Notes under the pieces: model-generated | Seen by the model: only the letters and a program-made list of their open reading frames with translations | Database searches by the model: none | What the model was told of the DNA's origin: nothing | Position numbers and translations under genes: made by a program | Shown: positions 62,301-64,000 of the stretch, piece after piece | Numbering within the stretch: position 1 is the first letter of the stretch | Layout: every line of letters starts with the position of its first letter | Assembly: GCF_028453695.1 (NCBI RefSeq) | Contig: NC_135779.1 | Location: 4,154,001-4,218,000, forward strand | From: Augochlora pura | Lineage: Eukaryota; Arthropoda; Insecta; Hymenoptera; Halictidae | Reading direction: 5' to 3' | DNA: 64,000 nucleotides

Positions 62301-64000
62301 ATTCTGCGCTGGAATGGCAGGGTTCGTCGTCGCACTCGTTGATGTCAAGGCAGTGTTCTGGTCCAGCGATGAATCCGTGACTGCATCTGAAAACGTCAGA
62401 AATGTTGTCGTTATTAGCCACCAGAATGCATGCGGAAATATTAATAATTCAAAAAAAAAATATTAATAATAATTCGATGGCTTGAAAATTTGAACTTACC
62501 TGCACTTGTTGTTGATGCACACTTCATCGTCCTTGCAGCCGGCGTCGGAAGTGCAACCAACTTGGCAAACGCCGTCGATACACAATTCTCCGGGCAAACA
62601 GTTGCTGTCGCTGTAGCAAATCTTCACGCAGATACCATTCTTGCAACGCTCTCCCTGCGCACAATGGTTCTGCTCGCTACATTGACACTGACAGAATCCG
62701 GAATCGCAGACGTGTTGACTCGGACAATCTTGGGCTCCGTCGCAGGTGCTCGGTACTCTGACGCAGCCTTGCTGTGGCGTAGGATTTCCGTGAAAACCTA
62801 ATGGACATGTACAGGTCGTGGCATGGTTGGTGCAGCTGCAGACTGCATTCGGTCCGCACACATCTTTGAAACTGCATGGATCTGGAGGAAATAATCGTTG
62901 CAAGGATCTGGCATCGAGGGAAACCTTTACGAAAATTTTGACCTGATACCTTGACACTTATTGTTGATGCAGGACTGTGAGCTAGGACAGTTCTTGTTAC
63001 TGCGACAGCCTAGGCTGCATCCTCCGTTTACGCAAGCCTGATCTAATTGGCACTGACTATGCGACACGCAGGGGGTCACACATTTGTTATTCACGCACTT
63101 TTCACCGACCGAACAGTCTGTGGCGGCTCTGCAGACAGCTGCAATAGAATATGTGATAAATTAAATAATAATTTAATAAAATTCATATTTTGTGTGGCCC
63201 AAAAAAATTCGACTTCCTCCAAAGGTGGCCCAAGGAAACTAACAGCTTGACAGTTCTCTAAAAGTTGAATACGTTTGAAAATGCAACATGTCTCACCTAT
63301 GCACTGTCCCTCGAGGCAAACACTCTCATCGCAGTCAGCGTCAACGGTACAATAATTCGAAACCCTGACACAACCATCTCGAGGGCCCTTGGTGGAAGGA
63401 ACAAAGTTGTGAATGCACTTGCAGGTTGGCTGACCATTGATGACTTCGCAAATAGAGTTGGCTCCGCAGGCATCCTCGCAAGGATTGACGCATCGATGAT
63501 TATGACATATGGAATGCACCGGGCAGTCTTTGCCAGTAGCGCAATAGCCTTCGGGCTGGCAGCCTTTCACGTAAGGATCGCCAACGTAATTCGGCGGGCA
63601 TTGACAGACGGGATTATTTGATGGTCCAGGTACGCAGACAGCGGACTGATGGCAGGGATTCGGATGACAAGCTTCAAGGGCAACGCACTCGACGTCGGGA
63701 ACCGGATTGGGCCGCAGACCAGGAGGGCACTGACAGATCGCTCTGTGATCGTCGGCGATACAAACAGCATTGACACCGCAAGCGTTCTCGTCACAGGCGT
63801 CGTAGCAGGTGTGAGTGAGCCTGTTGCACAATTGCGTGGGTGGACAATCGATGTTGTAGACGCAAGGAACTGTGCGGCAGCCTTTGACCATGTCCGTAGG
63901 ATCTCCAGCGAAGAGTCCGGGTGGGCATTCACAGTTGGCGACGTGATTGTGGACGATACACAGAGCGTTTGGCCCGCAGGAAACAAAGTTGCAGACGGGC
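1..64000 (-). CDS. dpy: dumpy (dpy), giant EGF/DPY extracellular matrix protein, internal part of gene
   Basis: The whole window reads as one spliced minus-strand gene. It shows more than 200 EGF-like repeats and more than 100 four-Cys DPY modules. The recurring order is EGF, then RPEC-x5-C-x6-C-x2-KC-x-DPC, then EGF ending GDPFxxC. This EGF-DPY-EGF pattern is the hallmark of Dumpy, an insect apical matrix protein that in Drosophila forms elastic fibres tying epidermis, tendon cells and trachea to the cuticle. About 125 exons can be placed with GT/AG borders, and both window ends lie inside coding exons. The signal peptide, ZP domain and transmembrane anchor expected of the family are outside the window. 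Automatic pipelines often call pieces of such genes Notch-like or fibrillin-like. The DPY modules argue against that. Confidence 0.93.
2383..5132 (-). CDS. dpy: dpy array cycle 16
   Basis: B 4827-5132, A 4431-4745, F 3758-4087, E 3301-3606, D 2908-3228, C 2383-2688. D has a lengthened EGF1 loop (RILDNTQLPSCSC). E ends GDSFVRCF. The A-F intron (4088-4430) is 343 bp. C donor AGAG|GTAAAT. Confidence 0.91.
4088..4430 (-). other. 343-bp AT-rich intron
   Basis: Between A and F of cycle 16. Nothing recognisable. Confidence 0.65.
5211..7518 (-). CDS. dpy: dpy array cycle 15, with a chimeric F exon
   Basis: B 7213-7518, A 6826-7137, F 6425-6748, E 6044-6358, D 5603-5929, C 5211-5510. F has a normal type F start (KEQNGAGSC, GNPYEGC) but ends with type C sequence (GNAFVLCSPIQPG). 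The F-E (66 bp) and E-D (114 bp) introns are both stop-free multiples of three, giving a 385-codon read-through frame. C has EGF1 Cys1-Cys2 shortened (TCNLCG). D has RYPC where DPC is usual. Confidence 0.9.
7586..10317 (-). CDS. dpy: dpy array cycle 14
   Basis: B 10012-10317, A 9513-9824, F 9127-9438, E 8583-8894, D 8177-8506, C 7586-7891. F has an altered start (PCTEGTCGTNALC). D has CGNFAQCRNVRGSPAC. C loop CLRGVCTC. For A two acceptors fit phase 1 (high border 9824 or 9812). I prefer 9824 for its pyrimidine tract and length. Confidence 0.9.
10396..12938 (-). CDS. dpy: dpy array cycle 13
   Basis: B 12633-12938, A 12239-12556, F 11749-12075, E 11365-11679, D 10773-11096, C 10396-10698. D starts CMNSPCG and C starts CSSSPCG. 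A ends CSPQQC with donor T|GTAAGA. E has CGSYSQC, a mark otherwise seen in type D (GPYSEC). Confidence 0.92.
13019..16012 (-). CDS. dpy: dpy array cycle 12
   Basis: B 15707-16012, A 15290-15607, F 14682-14999, E 14169-14483, D 13635-13961, C 13019-13315. C is the shortest array exon (297 bp), with EGF1 Cys1-Cys2 spacing cut to CASC. E starts CATPQCGPNSQC. The introns around D and E are AT-rich and 198-319 bp. Confidence 0.91.
13316..13634 (-). other. 319-bp AT-rich intron
   Basis: Between D and C of cycle 12. Nothing recognisable. Confidence 0.65.
16101..18804 (-). CDS. dpy: dpy array cycle 11
   Basis: B 18499-18804, A 18089-18406, F 17570-17890, E 16924-17235, D 16507-16839, C 16101-16403. 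D is unusual: EGF1 reads CGANAICQNVRQTPACTC instead of the type D GGAPSCSC. C has CANNALC in EGF2 where others have CGQNA. F has VSGNAGTCSC. Confidence 0.91.
17236..17569 (-). other. 334-bp AT-rich intron
   Basis: Between F and E of cycle 11. AAACCTA-type words recur at both ends (near 17267, 17367 and 17520). Otherwise nothing. Confidence 0.6.
18930..21565 (-). CDS. dpy: dpy array cycle 10
   Basis: B 21260-21565, A 20869-21186, F 20271-20591, E 19873-20187, D 19464-19799, C 18930-19232. E ends at the odd donor CCAC|GTTCGT, which is nevertheless the only GT that keeps length and phase. D has two possible phase-1 donors (GTGAGA giving 19464, or GTATTT giving 19470). A has two AGs six bases apart at its start; I took the outer one. 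Confidence 0.88.
21808..24789 (-). CDS. dpy: dpy array cycle 9
   Basis: B 24484-24789, A 24079-24399, F 23508-23819, E 22933-23247, D 22528-22851, C 21808-22113. The E-D intron (22852-22932) is 81 bp and stop-free, so the two exons read as one 260-codon frame. F has PSSCGSNTVC. E has PRPCGQNTNC. Confidence 0.92.
22114..22527 (-). other. 414-bp AT-rich intron
   Basis: Between D and C of cycle 9. AT-rich throughout, no recognisable feature. Confidence 0.65.
25033..27653 (-). CDS. dpy: dpy array cycle 8
   Basis: B 27354-27653, A 26953-27270, F 26411-26737, E 25828-26136, D 25415-25741, C 25033-25335. B is 300 bp rather than the usual 306 because its linker is two residues shorter. The C-type exon of cycle 7 and this B share a 72-bp stop-free intron (27654-27725). 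E donor G|GTGAGA. Confidence 0.92.
27726..30219 (-). CDS. dpy: dpy array cycle 7
   Basis: B 29914-30219, A 29394-29711, F 28904-29227, E 28519-28827, D 28119-28436, C 27726-28037. E starts PSRCGPNSQC (Pro to Arg). F ends with donor G|GTAATT. D linker GPPPGPVVENPC. C loop CTDGRCSC. This is the most compact and canonical cycle, about 2.5 kb. Confidence 0.92.
30297..33625 (-). CDS. dpy: dpy array cycle 6
   Basis: B 33320-33625, A 32613-32927, F 32056-32373, E 31176-31484, D 30673-30996, C 30297-30599. A has an extra cysteine at its start (DTCESCQCG). C begins its DPY with QPEC and uses the donor AAG|GTGCAT. The C-B intron (33626-33690) is 65 bp. Confidence 0.92.
31485..32055 (-). other. 571-bp intron
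   Basis: Between F and E of cycle 6. It is AT-rich. A 70-codon plus-strand frame (31693-31905) is Lys/Ile-rich and looks like chance. No repeat or RNA gene seen. Confidence 0.65.
32928..33319 (-). other. 392-bp intron
   Basis: Between B and A of cycle 6. AT-rich, nothing recognisable. Confidence 0.65.
33691..36439 (-). CDS. dpy: dpy array cycle 5
   Basis: B 36134-36439, A 35751-36065, F 35327-35647, E 34640-34951, D 34238-34573, C 33691-33993. F has two usable phase-1 donors nine bases apart (G|GTATGC at 35327 or C|GTGAGA giving 35336). The E-D intron (34574-34639) is 66 bp and stop-free. Type marks are clear: F GNPYEGC, D GGPSCQC, C CNAGVCTC. Confidence 0.92.
34952..35326 (-). other. 375-bp intron
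   Basis: Between F and E of cycle 5. AT-rich, nothing recognisable. Confidence 0.65.
36573..40442 (-). CDS. dpy: dpy array cycle 4
   Basis: B 40137-40442, A 39609-39926, F 38276-38599, E 37677-37982, D 36970-37308, C 36573-36875. It has the longest intron of the array, 38600-39608, between A and F. D is the longest array exon (339 bp) because its N-terminal linker is extended (PPQNDNALAPIDPC). F has CMGVRC in the DPY. E starts CSQSPCG. Confidence 0.92.
37309..37676 (-). other. 368-bp intron
   Basis: Between E and D of cycle 4. Mixed composition, nothing recognisable. Confidence 0.65.
38600..39608 (-). other. 1,009-bp G+C-rich intron with short hairpins
   Basis: The longest intron inside the array. 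From about 38800 to 39500 it is visibly richer in G+C and CpG than neighbouring introns. GGCCCCGCCACC occurs twice (39219-39230, 39381-39392). Three short perfect-stem hairpins lie at 39043-39060 (7-bp stem), 39395-39411 (6-bp) and 39448-39461 (5-bp). No coding or tRNA signature was seen. Confidence 0.6.
40572..42880 (-). CDS. dpy: dpy array cycle 3 with fused F/E exon
   Basis: B 42569-42880, A 42168-42488, F+E in one exon 41467-42096 (630 bp, 210 residues), D 41064-41381, C 40572-40883. The F-E linker is PIVADTEATVLDPC, near 41780. F starts its DPY with QPEC. The fused exon ends on a non-consensus donor (G|GTTATT). A has CAENAKC in EGF2. C has the short loop (EEGNCKC). Confidence 0.9.
42960..44521 (-). 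CDS. dpy: dpy array cycle 2, exons F, E, D, C
   Basis: F 44189-44521, E 43764-44069, D 43344-43673, C 42960-43268 (B and A are in the fused exon upstream). F has a short insertion (DPYDNDRGC) and HREC in place of RPEC at the DPY start. E carries REVNGQAVC and PPSC. D has PPECRPEC. C is the first with the shortened EGF1 loop (TNGDCQC). The D-C intron (43269-43343) is 75 bp and stop-free in frame. Confidence 0.9.
44583..45554 (-). CDS. dpy: dpy fused exon carrying three EGF-DPY-EGF units (C, B, A)
   Basis: One 972-bp exon of 324 residues encodes three full units with no intron between them. The linkers are GFEDRPQPIPENPC (near 45230) and RHNISDVPGKGAENPC (near 44900). Unit order is C of cycle 1, then B and A of cycle 2. 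Acceptor TCTCACAG, donor A|GTAAGT, phase 1 at both ends. All other exons of these types are single-unit, so two introns are absent here. Confidence 0.9.
44583..47541 (-). CDS. dpy: dpy array cycle 1 (exons B, A, F, E, D, C)
   Basis: Exons: B 47236-47541, A 46849-47160, F 46434-46748, E 46044-46352, D 45637-45969; C is the first third of the fused exon 44583-45554. Each unit is EGF-DPY-EGF. Type marks: B, GYHGIPPSC and SHNPLC; A, FGAPPNC; F, KERNGVGSC and GDPYAGC; E, DNHAVCSC; D, CPGNLACQNEQC. C still has the long EGF1 loop (NERNGVGSCTC). This is the most diverged cycle. Donor of A: G|GTAGGC; of B: G|GTAGAA. Confidence 0.88.
47653..47976 (-). CDS. dpy: dpy first EGF-DPY-EGF array exon (diverged, C/F-like)
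   Basis: 108 residues, phase 1 at both ends. EGF1 reads CLLIPCGKNAIC with a long Cys3-Cys4 loop (NANGIARC) and ends NPYMDGC. The DPY starts EAEC instead of RPEC (CIVNQDCESHLACFNQHC, RDPC). EGF2 ends GDPFGSC. By position it is a type C unit preceding cycle 1, but its loop is the long, F-like form. Confidence 0.87.
48051..48431 (-). CDS. dpy: dpy exon, three EGF repeats, no DPY
   Basis: 127 residues, phase 1 at both ends, with three successive EGFs: CQGNPCGINAGC, CDPSPCGPNTQC and CEPNPCGLGASC. It is the last irregular exon before the regular array and the only one in this part made purely of three EGFs. Confidence 0.87.
48500..48820 (-). CDS. dpy: dpy exon, DPY module with two EGF repeats
   Basis: 107 residues, phase 1 at both ends: CHYNEDCPPSKYCDRLNRQC, DPC, EGF (CLETDCGEKAIC to GNPLIGC), EGF (CVPNPCGLDAMC to GNPFEQC). 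The length matches an array exon but the order is DPY-EGF-EGF. Confidence 0.87.
49010..49192 (-). CDS. dpy: dpy exon, DPY-like module and EGF
   Basis: 61 residues, phase 1 at both ends: CTSDKDCPLTAACIAGTC, EPC, then an EGF (CLNRNPCVKNAVC, RAECSCDDGYHGNGFLYC). Acceptor TTTCTCTAG, donor G|GTAATT. Confidence 0.86.
49193..49606 (-). other. 414-bp intron
   Basis: AT-rich, with a short TATATGTATATGTACAG-type repeat near 49517. No coding signal. Confidence 0.6.
49607..49684 (-). CDS. dpy: dpy small exon, 26 residues
   Basis: The smallest exon I can place (78 bp, phase 1 at both ends): VLNDTNCPYCPPGMQC then DPASNTCVK. Acceptor TTTCCACAG, donor AAAG|GTTTGT (non-A at +3, with -1 G). It supplies the remaining cysteines for the EGF begun in the previous exon. 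Confidence 0.75.
49762..49905 (-). CDS. dpy: dpy exon, DPY-like module and EGF start
   Basis: 48 residues, phase 1 at both ends: CRTHDDCLSQLACINQQC, then NPC and CTVENPCDFVEVCHVQDH, ending RPVCVK. It follows the Thr-rich exon after a 767-bp intron. The EGF half lacks its usual C-terminal cysteines, which may lie in the next exon (CPYCPPGMQC). Confidence 0.8.
49906..50672 (-). other. 767-bp intron after the Thr-rich exon
   Basis: Mixed composition with an A-run near 50075. A minus-strand frame at 50416-50640 contains several cysteines but lacks DPY or EGF spacing, so I do not call an exon. Nothing else is recognisable. Confidence 0.55.
50673..53210 (-). CDS. dpy: dpy large Thr/Ser-rich exon (mucin-like, repeat-bearing)
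   Basis: A single 2,538-bp exon of 846 residues, phase 1 at both ends. It begins with a DPY-like module (CESDDDCNDTEACVDGSC) and an EGF-like remnant (CVGHCQSVARC, RPICGC). It continues for roughly 700 residues of Thr/Ser/Glu/Val sequence, then a highly repetitive core built from EQYSTT, EQYTT and EQPTT motifs. It closes with a short Cys-rich tail (CDICSNGSCSC, CTDKSKC, RPVCFNLTV). Composition predicts dense O-glycosylation and an extended, flexible spacer. Dumpy of Drosophila also has a long low-complexity Ser/Thr-rich segment, and I infer this is its counterpart, though sequence similarity cannot be judged here. Confidence 0.88.
51390..52020 (-). repeat. 219-bp coding tandem repeat (73-residue higher-order unit)
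   Basis: The string GTGGAATATT recurs at 51512, 51731 and 51950 (plus-strand view), exactly 219 bp apart. The bases between are nearly identical over two full units, with partial units on either side. 219 is a multiple of 3, so copy changes keep frame. Each 73-residue unit is itself built of 5- to 7-residue Thr/Gln/Tyr motifs. Confidence 0.9.
53211..54262 (-). other. 1,052-bp intron with tandem repeat and pyrimidine tract
   Basis: The intron between the 262-residue exon and the Thr-rich exon. It begins (54130-54260) with about 120 bases of near-pure pyrimidine on the gene strand. In the middle it carries the 32-bp repeat at 53640-53799. The rest is AT-rich. I see no Cys-module coding and no RNA gene. 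Confidence 0.7.
53640..53799. repeat. 32-bp intronic tandem repeat, about five copies
   Basis: GGAGA starts at 53640, 53672, 53704, 53736 and 53768, exactly 32 bp apart. Each is followed by a variant of TTCAACGCGCGG then AAGGCAGTGCG. The unit is CpG-rich and not a multiple of three, and the copies differ by several substitutions. It lies in the intron just upstream of the Thr-rich exon. Confidence 0.88.
54263..55048 (-). CDS. dpy: dpy exon, alternating EGF and four-Cys modules upstream of the Thr-rich exon
   Basis: 262 residues, phase 1 at both ends. Order: CTSDLECPNEKACINLQC, EGF (CGLRGACGINALC), CSSDHDCPESLACHSRTGEC, EGF-like (CLSPQYSCEVNKRC to NELGELTC), CDRDFDCPSNAACVNGKC, EGF-like (CNVRKKRPCPADKTC), CLRDSGCSPDLACRNYRC, EGF-like (CRNSTCPADAPC to KYGC). 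The last EGFs are irregular in loop length. The donor G|GTAAAC opens an intron with a long pyrimidine tract. Confidence 0.9.
55049..56295 (-). other. 1,247-bp intron, simple-sequence rich
   Basis: The longest intron in the window. It holds A/T homopolymer runs (near 55112 and 55156), a G/T-rich stretch (55168-55222), a TA/CA-type microsatellite (about 55412-55490) and poly(T) runs near 55730-55760. It contains no Cys-rich coding on the gene strand. Confidence 0.7.
56296..56433 (-). CDS. dpy: dpy exon, single EGF
   Basis: A 46-residue exon, phase 1 at both ends, with one EGF: CRTNGCGKGAEC, FVCRCPPGTSGAPDDEC. The acceptor is TTGCAG|GTAGC. The AT-rich open stretch upstream, up to about 56590, is intron. 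Confidence 0.84.
56434..56768 (-). other. 335-bp AT-rich intron
   Basis: An open stretch (56434-56590) runs into the 56296-56433 exon. It is hydrophobic and AT-rich, without cysteines, and precedes a good TTGCAG acceptor, so it is treated as intron. Confidence 0.65.
56769..57011 (-). CDS. dpy: dpy exon, two EGF repeats
   Basis: 81 residues, phase 1 at both ends: an EGF (CLRRPCGVNAKC, CTCDPGCQGDPHQAC), then CDGGELC and an EGF (CKDTRCGQNAAC, CYCPPNFPFGDPMHSC). There is no DPY module. Joining to the next exon gives HSCSIDKSLGDC. Confidence 0.87.
57084..57486 (-). CDS. dpy: dpy exon, DPY-like modules alternating with EGF
   Basis: Phase 0 in (GYVCDGGLCLIGC), phase 1 out. It encodes CRTHSDCPSSLSCINNQC then an EGF (CSANGSPCGINALC to GEPSQEC). 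It continues with CHRDDDCEANKRCSEDGVC and an EGF (CLQHGVCGFNAQC to GNPKINC). Donor AAAG|GTAAAG. Confidence 0.88.
57538..57824 (-). CDS. dpy: dpy exon, EGF and Cys-dense modules
   Basis: Phase 1 in, phase 0 out. It begins CASGEACGECAGCRVVNH, continues with an EGF end (CSCPANYYGNALISC), and then has Cys-dense modules (CDGSCECDEIGFC, CTSQEQCSCGEHC, HSGKCRIKCD). The next intron is only 51 bp. Confidence 0.85.
57894..58069 (-). CDS. dpy: dpy exon, three four-Cys modules
   Basis: Phase 2 in, phase 1 out. It holds DANCLSDERCDAGIC, CNSDDHCLSNQICQNRLC and CRSDNTCPNDESCVNNKC. An upstream in-frame stretch (YEYPIC) is intron: the AG before CGAC in phase 2 is the only acceptor that matches the preceding phase-2 donor. 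Confidence 0.83.
58143..58344 (-). CDS. dpy: dpy exon, EGF and DPY-like module
   Basis: Phase 1 in (DPCSIPEACGVNAKC), an EGF ending GDPLIGC, then CSTELDCPTGQTCYGRSC. Phase 2 out (GAG|GTAAGA). The Ser codon AG/C is completed across the intron to give CRSDANC. Confidence 0.84.
58420..59064 (-). CDS. dpy: dpy exon, ladder of eight four-Cys modules with one EGF
   Basis: A 215-residue exon, phase 1 at both ends. Four DPY-like modules (starting CRDSADC, CVTDNEC, CRLDNDC, CRADEDC) lead into DPC and one EGF (CEATPCGPNAKC). Four more follow (CQANRDC, CSSDLNC, CRRDEDC, CRADVEC). The spacing C-x5-C-x5/6-C-x5-C resembles DPY, but most lack the RPEC start and DPC end seen in the main array. Confidence 0.88.
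59065..59411 (-). other. 347-bp AT-rich intron
   Basis: Between the 61-residue exon and the 215-residue exon. AT-rich, with no Cys-module frame. Confidence 0.65.
59412..59594 (-). CDS. dpy: dpy exon, DPY-like module and EGF
   Basis: A 61-residue exon, phase 1 at both ends. It holds CQSDEECNLSDVCLNGQC, then DPC and an EGF (CNIRAACGINAEC, CSCPAGFTGNSEVEC). Acceptor CCTGCAG, donor C|GTGAGT. Confidence 0.87.
59676..59870 (-). CDS. dpy: dpy exon, EGF and DPY-like module
   Basis: A 65-residue exon, phase 1 at both ends. It has no Met in frame, so a simple ATG-ORF scan misses it. It reads VCSRTQCGPNADC, INHAASCQCRSDYEGDPN, then CRPKPVICSSAAVCSPNTYC and YEGICR. Acceptor TTGCAG, donor AC|GTGAGT. Confidence 0.85.
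59982..60237 (-). CDS. dpy: dpy exon, EGF completion, EGF, DPY-like module
   Basis: Phase 0 in, phase 1 out (TTCG|GTGCGT). It encodes VCTCQPGYTGEPTHGC, an EGF (CQNDPCAPGTVC, SRGSYKCHC, GDAYNSGC) and a four-Cys module (CLQDDDCPLTAKC to VPKCF). Confidence 0.85.
60366..60829 (-). CDS. dpy: dpy exon, DPY-like modules and EGF repeats
   Basis: Phase 1 in, phase 0 out. It reads CGSTRDCIGDQLCINGLC, CKTNSSCPEFQYCHNSVC and CLSDDDCSYDEKCIKNN, an EGF (CDVVLCGRNAEC to KIGC), a DPY-like module (CDSNEDCSGEKICDTHKC) and the first half of an EGF (CLAHNPCGVNAVCSAERH). That EGF is finished in the next exon (VCTCQPGYTG), so an intron splits it between Cys 3 and Cys 4. Confidence 0.86.
60915..61179 (-). CDS. dpy: dpy exon, four-Cys modules and EGF
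   Basis: Phase 0 in (SECIHLECNYHSDC), then CFDHKCVDPC, an EGF (ANVCGQGADC to GDPNLGC) and further Cys pairs of a DPY-like module ending GGICTG. Phase 1 out with donor G|GTTAGT. The frame agrees with the neighbours on both sides. Confidence 0.8.
61265..61517 (-). CDS. dpy: dpy exon, end of calcium-binding EGF, DPY-like module, EGF
   Basis: It completes the split cbEGF (CQNTEGSHACVCPHG, then GDPIKSGC). It continues with a DPY-like module (DCFTDFDCPISAACIDNRC) and an EGF (CDVARICGRNAEC to GNPS). Phase 2 in, phase 0 out (TCT|GTATGT). Confidence 0.85.
61750..61900 (-). CDS. dpy: dpy exon, EGF and first part of a calcium-binding EGF
   Basis: A short exon, phase 1 in and phase 2 out. It encodes an EGF (CNQLNCGYGNC) and the start of a second calcium-binding EGF (DVNECLENPCHSTAV). 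The cbEGF is interrupted by an intron after the third residue beyond its second Cys. The donor is GT|GTAACT. Confidence 0.83.
61971..62386 (-). CDS. dpy: dpy exon with calcium-binding EGF
   Basis: Phase 2 in, phase 1 out. After CSHGFIAGPEHC it holds a calcium-binding EGF with the DINEC start (DINECDDEPCHSSAEC) and the Ser-Tyr motif of the cbEGF consensus (NLHGSYRCIC). Next come a DPY-like module (CNVNADCPDSQACILHNC), an EGF (CSLGDCGSNTIC to GDASGC) and another four-Cys module (CLSNNDCPTDKYC). Confidence 0.87.
62500..62881 (-). CDS. dpy: dpy exon, EGF plus four-Cys modules
   Basis: It starts in phase 1 with DPCSFKDVCGPNAVC, an EGF ending GNPTPQQGC. Then follow CDGAQDCPSQHVC, CSEQNHCAQGERCKNGIC, CYSDSNCLPGELCIDGVC and CTSDAGCKDDEVCINNKC, a ladder of DPY-like modules. 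It ends in phase 2 (CAG|GTAAGT), so the Arg codon is split with the next exon. Confidence 0.85.
62950..63138 (-). CDS. dpy: dpy exon, four-Cys modules only
   Basis: A 63-residue exon, phase 1 at both ends. It encodes three consecutive four-Cys DPY-like modules (CRAATDCSVGEKCVNNKC, then SHSQCQLDQACVNGGC, then CRSNKNCPSSQSCINNKC) and no EGF. Acceptor TTGCAG, donor AAG|GTATCA. It joins the next exon to give KCQDPCS. Confidence 0.85.
63297..64000 (-). CDS. dpy: dpy exon, EGF/DPY modules, enters from outside the window
   Basis: This exon is open from base 64000 and its 5' border is not in the window. In order it reads an EGF starting VCNFVSCGPNALC, a DPY-like four-Cys module (CRTVPCVYNIDCPPTQLC), an EGF (ENACGVNAVC), an EGF (ACHPNPCHQSAVC to GDPYVKGC), a DPY-like module (GYCATGKDCPVHSICHNHRC) and an EGF (EDACGANSIC). 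It ends in a last module cut by the intron after ECIG-type residues (GQCIG). Donor G|GTGAGA, phase 1. Confidence 0.85.

Noticed and set aside
1..64000. Notch, Jagged, fibrillin or uninflatable as alternative identities
   Set aside because: Those families have EGF strings without the RPEC-x5-C DPY module. Here more than 100 DPY modules alternate with EGF pairs, and no LNR, ankyrin or TB domain is visible.

Overview
The window is the interior of one very large gene read on the minus strand: an insect dumpy (dpy) orthologue, the giant apical extracellular-matrix protein made of EGF-like and DPY modules. Neither end is present. The coding sequence enters at base 64000 in mid-exon (N-terminal side) and leaves at base 1 in mid-exon (C-terminal side), so no signal peptide, ZP domain, membrane anchor, promoter or poly(A) site can be annotated. 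I built an exon model by hand from Cys-module reading frames plus GT/AG signals, and every junction I checked keeps frame and codon. It gives about 125 exons and, by my estimate, roughly 14,000 residues. Splicing, short introns and a Dumpy-type protein point to an arthropod, almost certainly a holometabolous insect. Hymenoptera is my weakly supported guess.

Layout in transcription order (high to low coordinate). (1) 64000-48051: 25 irregular exons with mixed EGF, two calcium-binding EGF repeats, four-Cys DPY-like modules and introns in phases 0, 1 and 2. This part includes a 2.5-kb Thr/Ser/Gln/Tyr-rich exon (50673-53210) holding a 219-bp coding tandem repeat. (2) 47976-1: a strikingly regular array of 103 EGF-DPY-EGF units, nearly always one unit per exon of about 300-340 bp, with every intron in phase 1.

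The array has a higher-order structure. Six exon types, named here B, A, F, E, D, C in transcription order, repeat in strict order for 17 cycles with no register slip. The six types pair up three exons apart (B with E, A with D, F with C), so the six-exon unit looks like a doubled three-exon unit. Exon length, loop signature and splice-donor style are type-specific. This nested repeat, and the trend from diverged cycles at the N-terminal side to homogeneous ones further on, is the most interesting content of the window.

All modules would act together as one long disulphide-rich filament. In flies Dumpy links epidermis, tendon cells and tracheae to the cuticle and resists tension. No second gene, RNA gene or clear transposon was found. 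The larger introns hold simple repeats, one 32-bp tandem repeat and one unusually G+C-rich stretch.
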